Source: Pseudorasbora parva
Taxonomy: Eukaryota > Chordata > Actinopteri > Cypriniformes > Gobionidae
Assembly: GCF_024679245.1 (NCBI RefSeq)
Contig: NC_090191.1
Location: forward strand, 2,810,778-2,874,777
Direction: 5' to 3'
Length of the DNA stretch: 64,000 bases
The position numbers and the translations under genes are program-made. The stretch's first letter is position 1. The number at the start of each line of letters is the position of its first letter. Below are positions 35,758 through 47,639 of this stretch, in pieces. The notes under the pieces are model-generated. The model saw only the letters and a list, made by a program, of their open reading frames with translations, was not told where the DNA came from and ran no database searches.

Positions 35758-35929
35758 ATGGTGTTTATTAAAGAGGAGAGTGAAGACGTGAAGATTGAAG
35801 AAACATTGAGAGTCCAACATGAAGAAACTGAGGAACAAACAAAGATGGCGTTTATTAAAGAGGAGAGTGAAGACGTGAAGATTGAAGAAACACTGAGAGT
35901 CAAACATGAAGAAACTGAGGAACAAACAG
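35758..35929 (+). CDS. FiNZ gene C, exon 2: two tandem FiNZ modules
   Basis: A 172-base phase-1 exon from ATG 35758 to the GTTGGT donor at 35930. The first module starts M-V-F and has Q in place of K in its third psi-K-x-E site (V-Q-H-E). The second module is canonical. The next exon of this gene is almost 8 kb downstream. Confidence 0.85.
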
Positions 35930-37394
35930 GTTGGTTGCATTCTCAAAGCTGAACTCACTCATTTGATCCGTATTTAAATGTCAATTTTCAATTTCAATTA
36001 TTTCATATTATCTCAATTTCATATTATTAGCCTGACTGTGTATCACAATGTTGCCAAATCATAAACATATTTTGTATAAATAATTTAGGGGTGTCCCTGA
36101 CTAAGGATTTACATATTCAAATCAGAATTGTCGAATCTCTCTATGGTCAACCGATAGTCGAATCATCAGTGTGTGTGAATGGGTTGTGAGGGGCACGACA
36201 CTGTCAGCAGGAGGGTAAAACTATTTTTATTTTCCTCTACACACTACACACAGCAACGACTTTTAATAAAGTGACCAAAACTGCCTGCCAACTGACAGAC
36301 AAACTGACAATGGCTTTCTTATTTAGGTTTAAATAGAAGGTAATGTGGTGGATAAACATTCGTAAAACGTTTTCTCATAACAATTTTAACATTTCAACTC
36401 GGCACCGCGCCTTAGCTATCTCACACCAGACGCGCATATACACGCAAGCTCAATTTCGAATCGTCTTCTGACAGAAGAGCTGCACGGTGGGTGTATATTG
36501 TAGCACAGGGTGAAATCAGTATGTATGTACGTACATTGACGATTTGAGGGAAATATAATATAAATTTAATAAAAAAAACTTTAAATGGCACGGCAGGATT
36601 CTAAACAACTTACTGAGTCGCCGCGGACAGGCGATGAGTGCCGCCACGGGTGTGTGTACACCAGTGATGGAGTACTCGAGTCCTGGACTCGGACTCGAGT
36701 CCGACTCGAGACTCCGTTCTCTGGACTTGTGACTCGACTTGGACTCGCGGACTGATGACTCGTACTTGGACTCGAGTCTCAAGGATATAAAATCGGACTT
36801 GAGGATTCATCAAATGAATTACGTTGTTTCTGACTAAATAGGTTATAAAATTTTATATAAGATGTTACACTTTTCCTGTTTCGGGCTCCAAGACCAGCCG
36901 TGAACCGTGATCTTTTTTTTCTCACAGACACTGCTACCGCTCGCTCTCCTTGCTTGACCACACACTCACTGACGTCACCCACTTTGCGCCGCATTCTCCT
37001 GCATTATTCGCGGGCTAAATGTTGTCTTTAGGAAAATGCAGAAACTATTATTGACTAATGCATATATGATAATAAACAGAGGAAGCTAGGGTTGGGCGAT
37101 GTCTGCCTATTTGGCATCAGACGTCGGCGATGTCCACGTACAGTGAAGCGAATATACAGTGACGGGACATAACTGCCGGATTCAAACTATGCTTTCTGCA
37201 ATGGCTGACGCTGAGCCAAAGACGGATGCGCTCAGTGCTTAATCCCGCTTATGTTTATTTTAGATTTCATTCAGATATTTAAATACATATAATTTATAGC
37301 AAAATAATGCATCTATAGTTTGTAAAATACACAAATGTGTCTATGGAAGCAGCAATAAACAATCCTTTCAAATGTATTTGCCTACATACAGTAC

Positions 37395-38110
37395 AGGCTA
37401 AAGGTTTGGACACATTACTGTAATGTTTTTGAAAGAAGTTTCTTCTGCTCATCAAGCCTGCATTTATTTGACAAAAATACAGAAAAAAATGTAATATTGT
37501 GATATATTATTACAATTTAAAATATTTTGTTTTCAATTTATTATACTTTAAAATATGATTTGTTCTTGTGATAAAAGCTGAATTTTCAGGATCATTCCTC
37601 CAGTCTTCAGTGATCACGATCCTTCAGAAATCACTCATATGAGGATTTATTATGAGTGTTGGAAACAGTTCTGCTGCCTAATATATTCTAATATATGAAT
37701 AAAAGGTTCAAAAGAATTATTCAAAATAAATACATATTTTCAAGTAATATAAATCTCCTTCACTGTCACTTTTTATCAATTTATCACATCCTTGCTGAAT
37801 AAAATTATTGATTTATTTCAAAAAAAGAAAGAAAAAAAATGACTGACGCCAAATGACTGACCAGTAGTGTATATTGTTGATTAAAAGAGTTCTATTTTTA
37901 AAACATTTGCTTTTTATTTTATTTTATTTTTACTTTTTATTCATCAAAGTATTATAAAAAAGTATCACAGGTTATGAAAAAATATTAAGCAGCAGAACTG
38001 TTTCCAACTTTAATGAATCATCATTATTATAATGATTTCTTAAGGATAATGTGACACTGAAGACTGGAGGAATGATCCTGAAATTTCAGCTTTGCATCAC
38101 AGAAATAAAT
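37395..38110. repeat. Fold-back repeat inside the inner hAT
   Basis: The left part contains GATCATTCCTCCAGTCTTCAGTG and GGAAACAGTTCTGCTGCCTAATA in its arm; the right part carries both in reverse complement. Arms are separated by a few hundred bases. It belongs to a repeat style very common in cyprinid genomes. Confidence 0.65.
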
Positions 38111-38135
38111 GATAATTTAAAGTATAATTAATTGG

Positions 38136-38975
38136 ACTCGAACACGGGACTCGAGCCTCGACTCGGACTCGAACTCAGGTAATGGTGACTCGACTCGGAC
38201 TCTTCTTTGGTGACTCGGACTCGGACCACTGGGACTGGAGCCTCGACTCGGACAATGGTGACTCGACTCGGACTCTTCTTTGGTGACTCGGACTCGGAAC
38301 ACTGGGACTCAAGCCTCGACTCGGACTCGAACTCAGGTAATGGTGACTCGACTCGGACTCTTCTTTGGTGACTCGGACTCGGACCACTGGGACTCGAGCC
38401 TCGACTCGGACAATGGTGACTCGACTCGGACTCTTCTTTGGTGACTCGGACTCGGAACACTGGGACTCGAGCCTCGCCTCGGACTCGAACTCAGGTAATG
38501 GTGACTCGACTCGGACTCTTCTTTGGTGACTCGGACTCGGAACACTGGGACTCGAACTCAGGTAATGGTGACTCGGACTCGGACCACTGGGACTCGAGCC
38601 TCGACTCGGACAATGGTGACTCGACTCGGACTCTTCTTTGGTGACTCGGACTCGGAACACTGGGACTCGAGCCTCGCCTCGGACTCGAACTCAGGTAATG
38701 GTGACTCGACTCGGACTCTTCTTTGGTGACTCGGACTCGGAACACTGGGACTCGAACTCAGGTAATGGTGACTCGGACTCGGAACACTGGGACTCGAGCC
38801 TCGACTCGGACTCGAACTCAGGTAATGGTGACTTGACTCGGACTCGAACTCAGGTAATGGTGACTCGACTCGAACTCAAACTCAGGTAATGGTGACTCGA
38901 CTCGGACTCTTCTTTGGTGACTCGGACTCGGAACACTGGGACTCGAGACTCGACTCGGACTCGACAGTTGGTGAC
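38136..38975. repeat. GACTCG-rich minisatellite
   Basis: About eight variant copies of an 80-110 base unit containing TCTTCTTTGGTGACTCGG and a GAACACTGGGACTCG or GACCACTGGGACTCG phrase. It gives long Ser/Glu-rich ORFs on both strands that are artefacts. A short version lies at 36670-36780. Confidence 0.9.
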
Positions 38976-39168
38976 TCGACTACAACACTGGTGTACACTC
39001 ACTGAAAACGTGTTCGAATTTTAAAGGCACGCCGTGTCTGGTGTGAAGCTCAGCGCCCTTAAAGGGAACGCGATCATAACACCACAAAGATTCGACTGTG
39101 AGATTGGTAGTCGAATCCAGCTCTGCATATCAATGCATTGAATCTTCGACTATTTGGGGTCACCCCTA

Positions 39169-39998
39169 AAATAATATTAATTAAAAAAACATTATATATA
39201 AGGCTTGTGCAAAATTCAGAATTGAATTGAATTGATGTTCAAATTCTTGAATTTGAATTAATGTCAAAAACAGGATCAAGAATTACAATTCGAATTTGAA
39301 GGAAGCGAAATTGAAATTCAAGAAAAATTCAAAGAAATTCATATGCATGTCCATCTTGCCATAGCAGCTTCCTCTGCACCTGTTGAGATAATAAAAAAAA
39401 CGACTTAAATATTATGTGTAATATTGTTACCATAAAAATGTTTTTATGAGATACTGTTTAATGACATTTGAAAGAATTATGTTGAAGTTTTGACCGTTAC
39501 CATTGTGCAGAAGAGTAGAGCTTATTAGTGAAGTTGTGAATAACTGCAAGTAATGAAATTGTGTTATTAAATTACAAAATTAATGTAATTGTTGTACTAC
39601 TGAGATAAAATGTGTAATTCAATTAGTTATTAATCATATTACTTTGCATTGAAAAAAAATCCAAACCACATTTATAATGAGTAACTTATAACAGTAAGCG
39701 ATTACATTTCCAAAGTAACCTTCCTAACACTGAATGTATATGAGATTCAACACATTCTTTCTGTTGGGAATTTCTTTGAATTGTCATGAATTTAGTTCTA
39801 CTTCCTATCATTTTTTTGGACTAGTTGAAGAGCTAGAGGAGTTAGAGGATGAGACTCTACTGAGGTTTCATTAGTGGGGAGGGCATTATATCAGACTGAT
39901 TCAGAATCAGAATGATGTAGTTCATTCCAAAACTTGAACACATCTCTTCTAGATCTCAATGTTCAACAGGTACAGGCCTAATTCAGCCCTGCAGATCG
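39169..39998. other. Ancestral intron 2 sequence of gene C
   Basis: 39190-39390 aligns with 10520-10740 in gene A intron 2, which shows where the intron resumes after the nested insertion. The rest is AT-rich, with no feature seen. Confidence 0.45.
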
Positions 39999-39999
39999 T

Positions 40000-40240
40000 T
40001 GCTGGACGTGCTTCTGTTTCCAATTGTAGATTCTGTACTGAGTTTTTATCCCAGTTTTTTAAATTCAGAACTGATCCCAAATTTCACATCACAGCAGACG
40101 ATGTACAGCAGATATCTGACCTCTGTGTGGTGTAGACTGAGGTCGGGGACAGTAGAGCGCTCCAGCACTGATGCCGGATCATTAATGTAGATGTTAAATA
40201 GAGTTGGACTCAGACTGCTGCCCTGTCTCACTCCACATCC
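40000..40240 (-). mobile_element. LINE reverse-transcriptase fragment
   Basis: Minus-strand frame 40231-40046 contains R-Q-G-S-S-L-S-P-T-L-F-N-I-Y-I-N-D, the motif just before the RT active site. The Y-A-D-D block itself is lost. A shorter trace of the same sequence lies at about 11735-11790 in gene A. Confidence 0.65.
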
Positions 40241-40267
40241 CTGCTGGAATTTTTGATTGGGCCATTG

Positions 40268-40830
40268 TGTAGCTCTGGTGTTGTAATGGAGTCCTGTGGC
40301 CGGTCCTGTGGTCAGTCTGGACTCTGCTGGAGGACAGAGGGTTCTTGCCGTTGTGTAGCTCTGGTGTTGTGATGGAGGCCCTGTGGCCAGTCTGGACTCT
40401 GCTGGAGGACAGAGGGTTCTTGCCGTTGTGTAGCTCTGGTGTTGTGATGGAGGTCATGTAGCTCTGGTGTTGTAATGGAGTCCTGTGGCCGGTCCTGTGG
40501 TCAGTCTGGACTCTGCTGGAGGACGTAGGGTTCTTGCCGTTGTGTAGCGCTGGTGTTGTGATGGAGGTCCTGTGGTCAGTCTGGACTCTGCTGGAGGACG
40601 AAGGGGTTCTTGCCGTTGTGTAGCTCTGGTGTTGTGATGGAGGTCCTGTGGCCAGTCTGGACTCTGCTGGAGGATGAAGGGTTCTTGGCATTGCGTAGCT
40701 CTGGTGTTGTGATGGAGGTCCTGTGGTCAGTCTGGACTATGCTGTAGGATGGAGGGTTCTTGCCATTGTGTAGCTCTGGTGTTGTGATGGAGGTCCTGGA
40801 GGACGGAGGGTTTTCAGTGTATAAGAGTGG
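40268..40830. repeat. Minisatellite, ~76-base unit
   Basis: Six to seven copies of a unit containing TCTGGACTCTGCTGGAGGA, GGGTTCTTGCCGTTGTGTAG and CTCTGGTGTTGTGATGGAGG, with units of unequal length. ORFs through it are repeats, not genes. Confidence 0.9.
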
Positions 40831-40957
40831 GCTGGTCATGACACAGTGATGTTGTTCAGCAAACAGTGTTTTAGGCCTTTGATTTATCCCGTGATTATCT
40901 TCTTGTGAACTTCAAAAACCTAATTCAACAAGAAGGGTGAATTCTGAAATGTACTGC

Positions 40958-40962
<5 letters not shown>

Positions 40963-41040
<78 letters not shown>
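40963..41040. repeat. (TA)n/(CA)n microsatellite
   Basis: About 33 TA units followed by a short CA run. Confidence 0.95.
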
Positions 41041-41045
<5 letters not shown>

Positions 41046-42157
41046 GAAGACACCTTAAAGTGGGTGAGGGAGGCTGGGTGGGGGTCCAGGATTCTGGTGC
41101 TGGTGTCTTCAATGTACTCTTTGGACTCTGGACAGAAGACTGAGTAATCTCTGGACTCGGAACGGTAGACAGAGTCCTCTTTCAATGTACTCTTTGGACT
41201 CGGTATGGGAGAATGGGTCCACTCTGGAGTCTGGATCCCTCACTGGACACTCGTTGCGGGAGGCTGATCAGAACAAAAGTCTTTAAGCTGGTGTTCCCTC
41301 ACCGCAATATATTTTTGACCTGAAGACAAGCCTGTAGGTCTGCACTCTTCAAAACTGCTTTCCTTTCCCAACAAAAGACTTGTGACATGGTTGAGGGTTC
41401 TTTCCCTTGGACTGAACCACAAAGAATGTAATCAATGTACCTCATTAAAGAGCATGTGGTGGCATTGACTGGTAATCATCATGATTGTCTAAACCGCTCC
41501 AAAAAAGAATCATCTTGAGGGTCGGAGCGTTCCAGGTCACCTGGTCTGCAAGTTCGAGGAACTCCTTGATATATTCATTGATGGGGCGGTGGTCCTGGGA
41601 GATAGACAGAAGCAGACTGGCTGGGCCCAGGAACATGTCCGTTGCACTGCAGTTTGTTATAGGTACTGTCTTCCGTTACTGAAGCACACTCAGAGACAGA
41701 GAGAATAAGTTGCAAGAGTTATTTATTGACAACACTTAAGTAAATCAGATGAATGCAGGTAAGTATTGAGAATCTTGCAAACGGTTGGAGTGAGGAAGGG
41801 TAGTAGCAGTCCAATCTTCTTAATCTTACAATCACATGAGAATGTGGATAGAGAGGCATCAGTCAAGAAGCACAAACCTTGTTGCAACTATCTGGAACAC
41901 TCAGAAAGTCTGGATGAAGAAGATCGCTGGAAGTAAACTTAGTTTGCACAGTTTGGTCACTTGGAATATCGTCTGGAGAGTATGTGTCACTTAAGACAAA
42001 TGAGACTGGACCCCATGACTGAAGTGAGGTGTGTGCTTAAGTAGTGGTGGGCTGGGTGTGTAAACAAGGTGCAGGTTTGTGTGATTATGAATTGCATGCA
42101 GGTGAGTGCCAGGGAGGATGATAGGAAATGTTGCAATGACATGGTGGATCTGTAACT
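41041..42157 (-). mobile_element. LTR-retroelement fragment, second copy (gene C intron 2)
   Basis: Same fragment as 24195-25424, with the probable LTR at 41655-42157 and a gag-like frame at 41636-41445 (S-Q-D-H-R-P-I-N-E-Y-I-K-E-F). It lies at the same distance from the finger exon side of the intron, so it was copied with the gene and is not an independent insertion. Confidence 0.55.
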
Positions 42158-42616
42158 GTTTGTCATTTTAGTTGCATATTTTGTGTTTTTGTCAATATAA
42201 GCTTACCTTATTTGAAAGTCAGAAGAGCTTGTTTACAGAAAGGTAGGGCTATTATTTGATTTTACTGGAAATGGTTTGCACTAGAGAAAGTGATTCTGTT
42301 TAATTACTAGCTTAAAAGAAAAAGAAATCATAATAAATGTAGAAATCCTTTAATATCTTTTCAGTTATTTTTTCTGTAGGCAGCACTAACTGCATTTAAG
42401 TGGCAAGAAGCTAACCATCTATTTGATAGAAAGGCACACTGGATCTTCTAGACCACAAGGTAGTGGAGGGGTCTAAAGTTAAAAGCCTGTTGTACTCCTT
42501 TAATTTAGAGGGTGTTCGACACAATATTAAGAATATTGAGCAGAAGCTTGACTTTACCAAATTAAAACGCAAATCGAATTGCAATATCTGTTAGAAAAAT
42601 CACAATTGGATATTTT

Positions 42617-43621
42617 CAGGGATGCAAACACATGTATGGTCAAAAAAGAGAGAGGTAACCAACCAATTAAATTAAAGATTAATCCTTATTAAACTTACAA
42701 AAGCTATTCAATCAAGAGCAGTGAGTGATGTCCTTATCTTTTGCAGTAAAGGCTACTGCCCCTTTAAGACCTAATGCAGGGATATGTCGTCTTTCTCGAC
42801 TATTAAGTTATCTTAAGGCATATACAGACTATATCTGCTTGGATACTCATCAAGATGGACATGTTGACATACTTTTTGTGTGAGTTTGTCCGTTCAAGCG
42901 CAAGACTTGAAATGGAACTCAATATTTGCGCGCTGTGAGAAGTGTGCGTGCTTTCGGATGATGCACAGAGACAGATCTTCTCAGCACGCGAGTCCTCATT
43001 CGCGTCTTCTGGCCCTAATACCCAGGTGATGATGAAGGCGAAAATAACTTGTCAAACGGCAGCAGTTTTGCATGCATTGAACAGTTAACAAAGAGAGACC
43101 GTTTGCCCATGTTTTTCTTTTATTATCGCTGTTGTTGTAGTGTATCACTGAGGAGCCATCGACAGAAACATACATAAAGCATTATTTTCAAGTTACAACC
43201 CATATTAAAGATGCCTCATCAAATGTGAGATGAACCGCAGCCCTTTATTTACAGATCAAGTAGCTATTATAGGCTAATGGGAATATGATCTTTGAGAGAG
43301 TTTTACCTGCTGACTGTCGAAACTGACGCGCAGTTTGAACGCACAGCGCCAAACTCTGGCCTCAGGGAGAACTGTTGCAGTGGCAGATACCAGACATTAA
43401 AAGATGCACAGCCAGAAGAAACACAGGCGGTTCACCCGTGCTCTTTAGCGCTCAGTGTTCTGATTAACTTAGCTCATATTTACTGATTGGTGGAGGCAAT
43501 CTCTCATCAAACCCGCCCCCCCATCTAAAAAAACTCTTCGGATCTGCACGATACACACAAGTCACCCAAACTGACATGAAAAAAGCCGGAGGTGCCGAAA
43601 AGCGTGCTGTTTGCATCCCTG
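42617..43621. mobile_element. hAT-like element with perfect 14-bp inverted ends
   Basis: Ends CAGGGATGCAAACA and TGTTTGCATCCCTG match perfectly. TATTTT is duplicated on both sides (42611-42616, 43622-43627). The gene D copy of this intron at about 63800 shows the empty site. Non-coding, so it must be mobilised by another element. Confidence 0.8.
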
Positions 43622-43894
43622 TATTTTCCCCAAACTGCACAGCCCTATATTCCAAATCACTTCAATAAGACCTGTGGCTGTTTCCTAAACACATAGAATC
43701 CAAACATGATGAGTTTGGAAATTGTCTTAATTAACGGAAATGTTTAAAAATGTTGAGAAAAGGTTCTACGATTAAATGTAACCCCTCTTTCTGTAGCTTA
43801 GTTGGTATAGGACCTAGCAAACATGTTTTTGGTTTTGATGCCTTAAATGTTTTAATACATTGATGTCTTTTGTTTTGTTGTTTGTCTCTTTTAG

Positions 43895-45465
43895 ATCTGA
43901 TTGCTCTGAAAGTGGAAAGTCAAGAACTAAATGAAATGGAAGAGAAAGATATGAATGGGCAACATCATGATTTCGTTATTGGAGAAAAATCTTTTAGTTG
44001 CTCTCAGACTGAAAAGATTACCTCACAAAAAATCACTCAAAATCCAGAAAAGAGTTTAATTAAAAAGCGACAACTTGAAGTCCACATCAGAGTTCACACT
44101 GGAGAGAAGCCGTTCACCCGCCAAGAGTGTGGAAAGAGCTTTATTAAAAAAGAAAACCATAAAAAACACACAAGTATTTACACTGAAGGGAAGCCTTATA
44201 CCTGCCAGCAGTGTGGAAAGAGTTTCACTGAAAAAGGAAGTCTCAGACTCCACTTGAGAATTCATACTGGAGAGAAGCCTTTCACCTGCCTACAGTGTGA
44301 GAAGAGTTTCAATCGAAAAGGAATCCTTGAGGGACACATGAAAATTCACACTGGAGAGAAACCTTACACCTGCCAACAGTGTGGAAAGCGTTTCATTCAT
44401 AAATTGAGTCTTAAAGTCCATATGAGTGCTCACACACGAGAGAAACCTTTCACCTGCCAACAGTGTGGAAAGAGTTTCAATCATAAAGTAACTTTTGAGG
44501 AACACATAAGAATTCATACTGGAAAGAAGCCTTTTATCTGCCTACAGTGTGGGAAGAGTTTCACTCAAAAGGGAAACCTTGAGAAACACATGAGAATTCA
44601 CACTGGAGAGAAGCCTTACACCTGCCAAGAGTGTGGAAAGTGTTATACTCATAAAGAGAGTCTTAAAGTCCACATGATAGTTCCCAATGGAAAGGATTAC
44701 ACCTGCCAACAGTGTGGAAAGAGTTTAGTTAGAAAAGAACATCTTGAAGCCCACATGAGAGTTCACACTGGAGAGAAACCTTACACCTGCCATCAGTGTG
44801 GAAGAAGTTTCACTTATAAAGGAATCTTTGTGCAACACATGAAAATTCACACTGGAGAGAAGCCATACATCTGCCTGCAGTGTGGGAAGAGTTTCACTCA
44901 ATCAGGGCATCTTAAAGCCCACATGAGAATTCACACTGGAGAGAAGCCTTACACTTGCCAAGAGTGTGGAAAGCGTTACACTCATAAAGAGAGTCTTAAA
45001 GTCCACATGAGAGTTCACACTGGAGAGGATTACACCTGCCAACAGTGTGGAAAGAGTTTAGTTAGAAAAGAACATCTTGAAGCCCACATGAGAGTTCACA
45101 CTGGAGAGAAGCCTTTTACCTGCCAACAGTGTGGAAAGAGTTTCAGTCATAAAGGAAGCTTTGGGCAACACATGAAAATTCACACTGGAGAGAAGCCATA
45201 CACCTGCCTACAGTGTGGAAAGAGTTTCACTCAAACAGAGCATCTTAAAGCCCACTTGAGAGTTCACACTGGAGAGAAGCCTTTCACCTGCCAAGAGTGT
45301 GGAAAGAGTTTCAATCATAACGGGAATCTTAAAGCCCACTTGAGAATTCACACTGGAGAGAAGCCTTACACCTGCCAACAGTGTGGAAAGCGTTTCAGTC
45401 GTAAAGGAAGTGTTGAGAAACACATGAGAATTCACACTGGAGAGAAGCCTTACACTTGCCAATAG
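43895..45465 (+). CDS. FiNZ gene C, exon 3: large C2H2 zinc-finger array
   Basis: Acceptor TTTTAG at 43894. The protein continues D-L-I-A-L-K-V-E, then the acidic linker, then sixteen finger units. Fourteen are intact. The first has Arg for Cys and Tyr for the last His, and unit 7 ends in Pro instead of His. Units 7-10 and 11-14 are a duplicated four-finger block (motifs Y-T-H-K-E-S, L-V-R-K-E-H, a variable unit, F-T-Q). In both copies the linker before the second unit is shortened. A TAG at 45463-45465 cuts within the next finger; finger coding continues after it, so this end is a truncation. Likely a nuclear DNA-binding repressor. Confidence 0.88.
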
Positions 45466-45620
45466 TGTGGAAAGCGTTTCAATCGTAAAGGAAGTGTTGA
45501 GCAACACATGAGAATTCACACTGAAAAGAGCCTTACTCCTGCCCACAGTGTGGAAAGAGTTTCACTCATAAAGGATGGTTTGAACAACACATTGTTGAAT
45601 TGGCCATGAATGGTCAATAA
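45466..45620 (+). pseudogene. Former C-terminal fingers of gene C
   Basis: Directly after the TAG, the same frame encodes the rest of a C2H2 finger (C-G-K-R-F...H-M-R-I-H). A small deletion in the linker then shifts the frame, and one more finger's worth of sequence is recognisable. Gene C therefore lost about two fingers. Confidence 0.8.
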
Positions 45621-45689
45621 TTGGTTATGAATTCCTTTGATTCCCCAGCAACACATCATCTATTTAATAAATAAATTATAGTAATAAAA

Positions 45690-46525
45690 ATGTGAAGGTC
45701 AAATTAACTGTTAATGGGTGATCTTTTAGCGCAACGATGCGTGAGAGAGAGAGAGCCAAACAGCTCAGGAAGACTGAGAAGAAAGAGAAAACTACTATTA
45801 AATTCACAAGAAAAGAAAACTTCTCCGGGTAGACAAATTGACCTGGAGAGGAAGACAAATGCTCACCCTCATTCAACAGATGGAGAGATCAGATAGACGT
45901 GTAATATATGCCATTAAGAATCTAATGTTGAAAGAGAATTTGAATGCGCAAATTGTGAAATGTTTAAGTGGGGTCTAGGGAAGTTCAATAGGCATATATC
46001 AGGAACTGGTAGTTTCAGAAGAACAGGGAAGTCCAACCAAACTGCAAGTTTGACGCTTAAGTCCTACATAACCTTACAAGGAATCAAAAAACCATAAAAA
46101 TGATGACTGTGTAAGGGGTGGTTCCAGGAAGTGCTGAAGAATAAAAGGACAGTGACGAAGAGTGATCAGGGCCGCACCCCGTGTGAAGACATAACAATGT
46201 TTTGTTATTTTTTATATTTTGTTGTACTTTGTATCATTCTGAAACTTATCTTTTAAGTAAACAAGAAACAACCAGTCTGTGGTTATTCTTATGAACTTTT
46301 ATTAAGTCTCAGAGTGATTTTTTTCTAAAGATTACCTATATTGTACACAATTTAGTTATATCAATATATTAGCAACCTGACCAGTGCATTCGAACTCGAG
46401 AAAACCACGTCTGACATCATTTAATAGCAGGTGAGGTCAATTTATGGTTCTTGTGGATCATTAGGATGAATAAAATGTTTTAGTTTGTTTGTTTTAGTTT
46501 TTTACCGTGGTTTACAAATTCAACA
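45690..46525 (+). mobile_element. Retroviral 5' LTR (left boundary uncertain)
   Basis: It ends in CA immediately before a classical primer-binding site. Inside are an AATAAAAGG TATA-like box near 46141 and a poly(A) signal AATAAA at 46469-46474, in the order expected for an LTR. No second copy exists in the window, so the start is only a guess near 45690. Confidence 0.5.
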
Positions 46526-46546
46526 TGGCGCCCAACTTGGGGCTCG
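46526..46546 (+). other. Retroviral primer-binding site, tRNA-Lys type
   Basis: TGGCGCCCAACTTGGGGC differs by one base from the primer site complementary to tRNA-Lys(1,2) that many retroviruses use, and it directly abuts the LTR end. Confidence 0.7.
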
Positions 46547-46572
46547 ATTTTGCTTATATAAAAGGTTCAAAT

Positions 46573-47330
46573 CAGGGCTGGACTGGTAATCTGGCATACC
46601 GGCCATTTTCCCGGTGGGCCGACGCACTTTGGGGCCGATACAAGGTTATTATTAAAAAATTTATTTAAGCGAATGAAACTGAAAAAAAATGAATATCCGC
46701 AAAGCGCAGCTGCTGACGAACCTATGTTTCTGCGTTTCTGCTGCTCAATGAGGAGACGAACGACACTTTGACTGTGAACAGCCGTGAGCGTTTAAATACA
46801 TGACGAGGTGAAGGGGAAAACGGCAATACACACAACTAAAAACTTGTCATTTTAGCACAACCACAACTTACCTTGCAGCTAGCCTACTACAGTAAATAAA
46901 TAAGGTATTTTGCAAGAAATGTATTTATTAAAAACTTTGATATTATTACTTACATTAAATTAGCAGAATATAAATTACTTTTATGGAGGCTGTTTTCATA
47001 TTTTTTTACATGTATTTACAATATTTTTTATTACAAATTCAATAGACTATTATATATGGTTTATATGTTTTAAAAATGGTAATGAAGAGCATAGTTTTAC
47101 CTGTGACTACTATAATCTTACAGTTAAATGAAACTGGCCTAGAGTTAAACTCAGTTAAATGTGATTATAATTAAACAAAACAGCTTTAAAGCTTGGATCC
47201 CTCTAATGAAATATGAAATTTCTAATGAAATTTTACTTAATTATATTTCAATGAGAACCTCATAAAAAATAGATATCAGTGACTTACATAAAATTGGGTG
47301 TTAAATCTTGAAAAATATGATTGTTTTTAA
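46573..47330. mobile_element. hAT-like repeat fragment
   Basis: Begins CAGGGCTGGACTGGTAAT with a GCCGG-rich stretch, like ends of fish hAT-type repeats. The matching right end was not found. AT-rich and non-coding afterwards. Confidence 0.4.
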
Positions 47331-47583
47331 AAAGGTACTTCAACCCAAAAATGTGACCATTTACTCACTCTAATGTAATTCCAAACCTGAATTAATTTAT
47401 TTATGTGTAACATACAGAAAATCATTAGATTTTTTTTTGTTTTGTTCATAGAATATTCAATGGTAGCCTAACCAAAATGGCTTGGTTGTCAACATTCTTC
47501 AGTTATCTTCTTTTGTGTTTCATGGAAGAGAAAAAGTCATACAGGTTTGGAATGACATGAGTAAATGATGACAGAATTTAATA
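47331..47583. repeat. Fold-back MITE of common cyprinid type
   Basis: The left arm with ACCATTTACTCACTC and TTCCAAACCTG and the right arm with CAGGTTTGGAATGACATGAG and TAAATGATGACAGAATT are inverted. The sequence style matches Angel-like MITEs abundant in zebrafish relatives; the name is tentative. Confidence 0.65.
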
Positions 47584-47639
47584 GCGGGGGGGCCCCCTGG
47601 TTTGTGATATATGTCTAAAGACAACAACGATTGAAAATA

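Larger units (their letters stand above)
36662..38990. mobile_element. Inner non-autonomous hAT element
   Basis: Ends CAGTGATGGAGT and its loose reverse complement (ACTACAACACTG) are flanked by an exact 8-bp duplication, GTGTACAC (36654-36661 and 38991-38998), which fits hAT. The interior has GACTCG-rich arrays at both ends and a fold-back segment in the middle. No transposase is present. Confidence 0.75.
36086..39168. mobile_element. Outer hAT-like element in gene C intron 2
   Basis: Ends TAGGGGTG and CACCCCTA are inverted, and the next ~30 bases also pair loosely (AGTCGAA-containing). The flanks AAATAATT and AAATAATA suggest an 8-bp duplication with one mismatch. Gene A intron 2 lacks it. 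Without the inner element it is about 750 bases and non-coding. Confidence 0.6.

Noticed and set aside
38117..38889. Long Ser/Glu- and Asp/Ser-rich frames on both strands
   Set aside because: Low-complexity translation of the GACTCG minisatellite.
40194..40839. Minus-strand frames rich in T-T-P-E-L-H-N-G-K-N-P
   Set aside because: Produced by the 76-base minisatellite.
46526..46546. Foamy-virus origin from the Lys-type primer site
   Set aside because: That primer is used by several retroviral groups, and the env remnant has a C-x6-C-C motif that foamy viruses lack.
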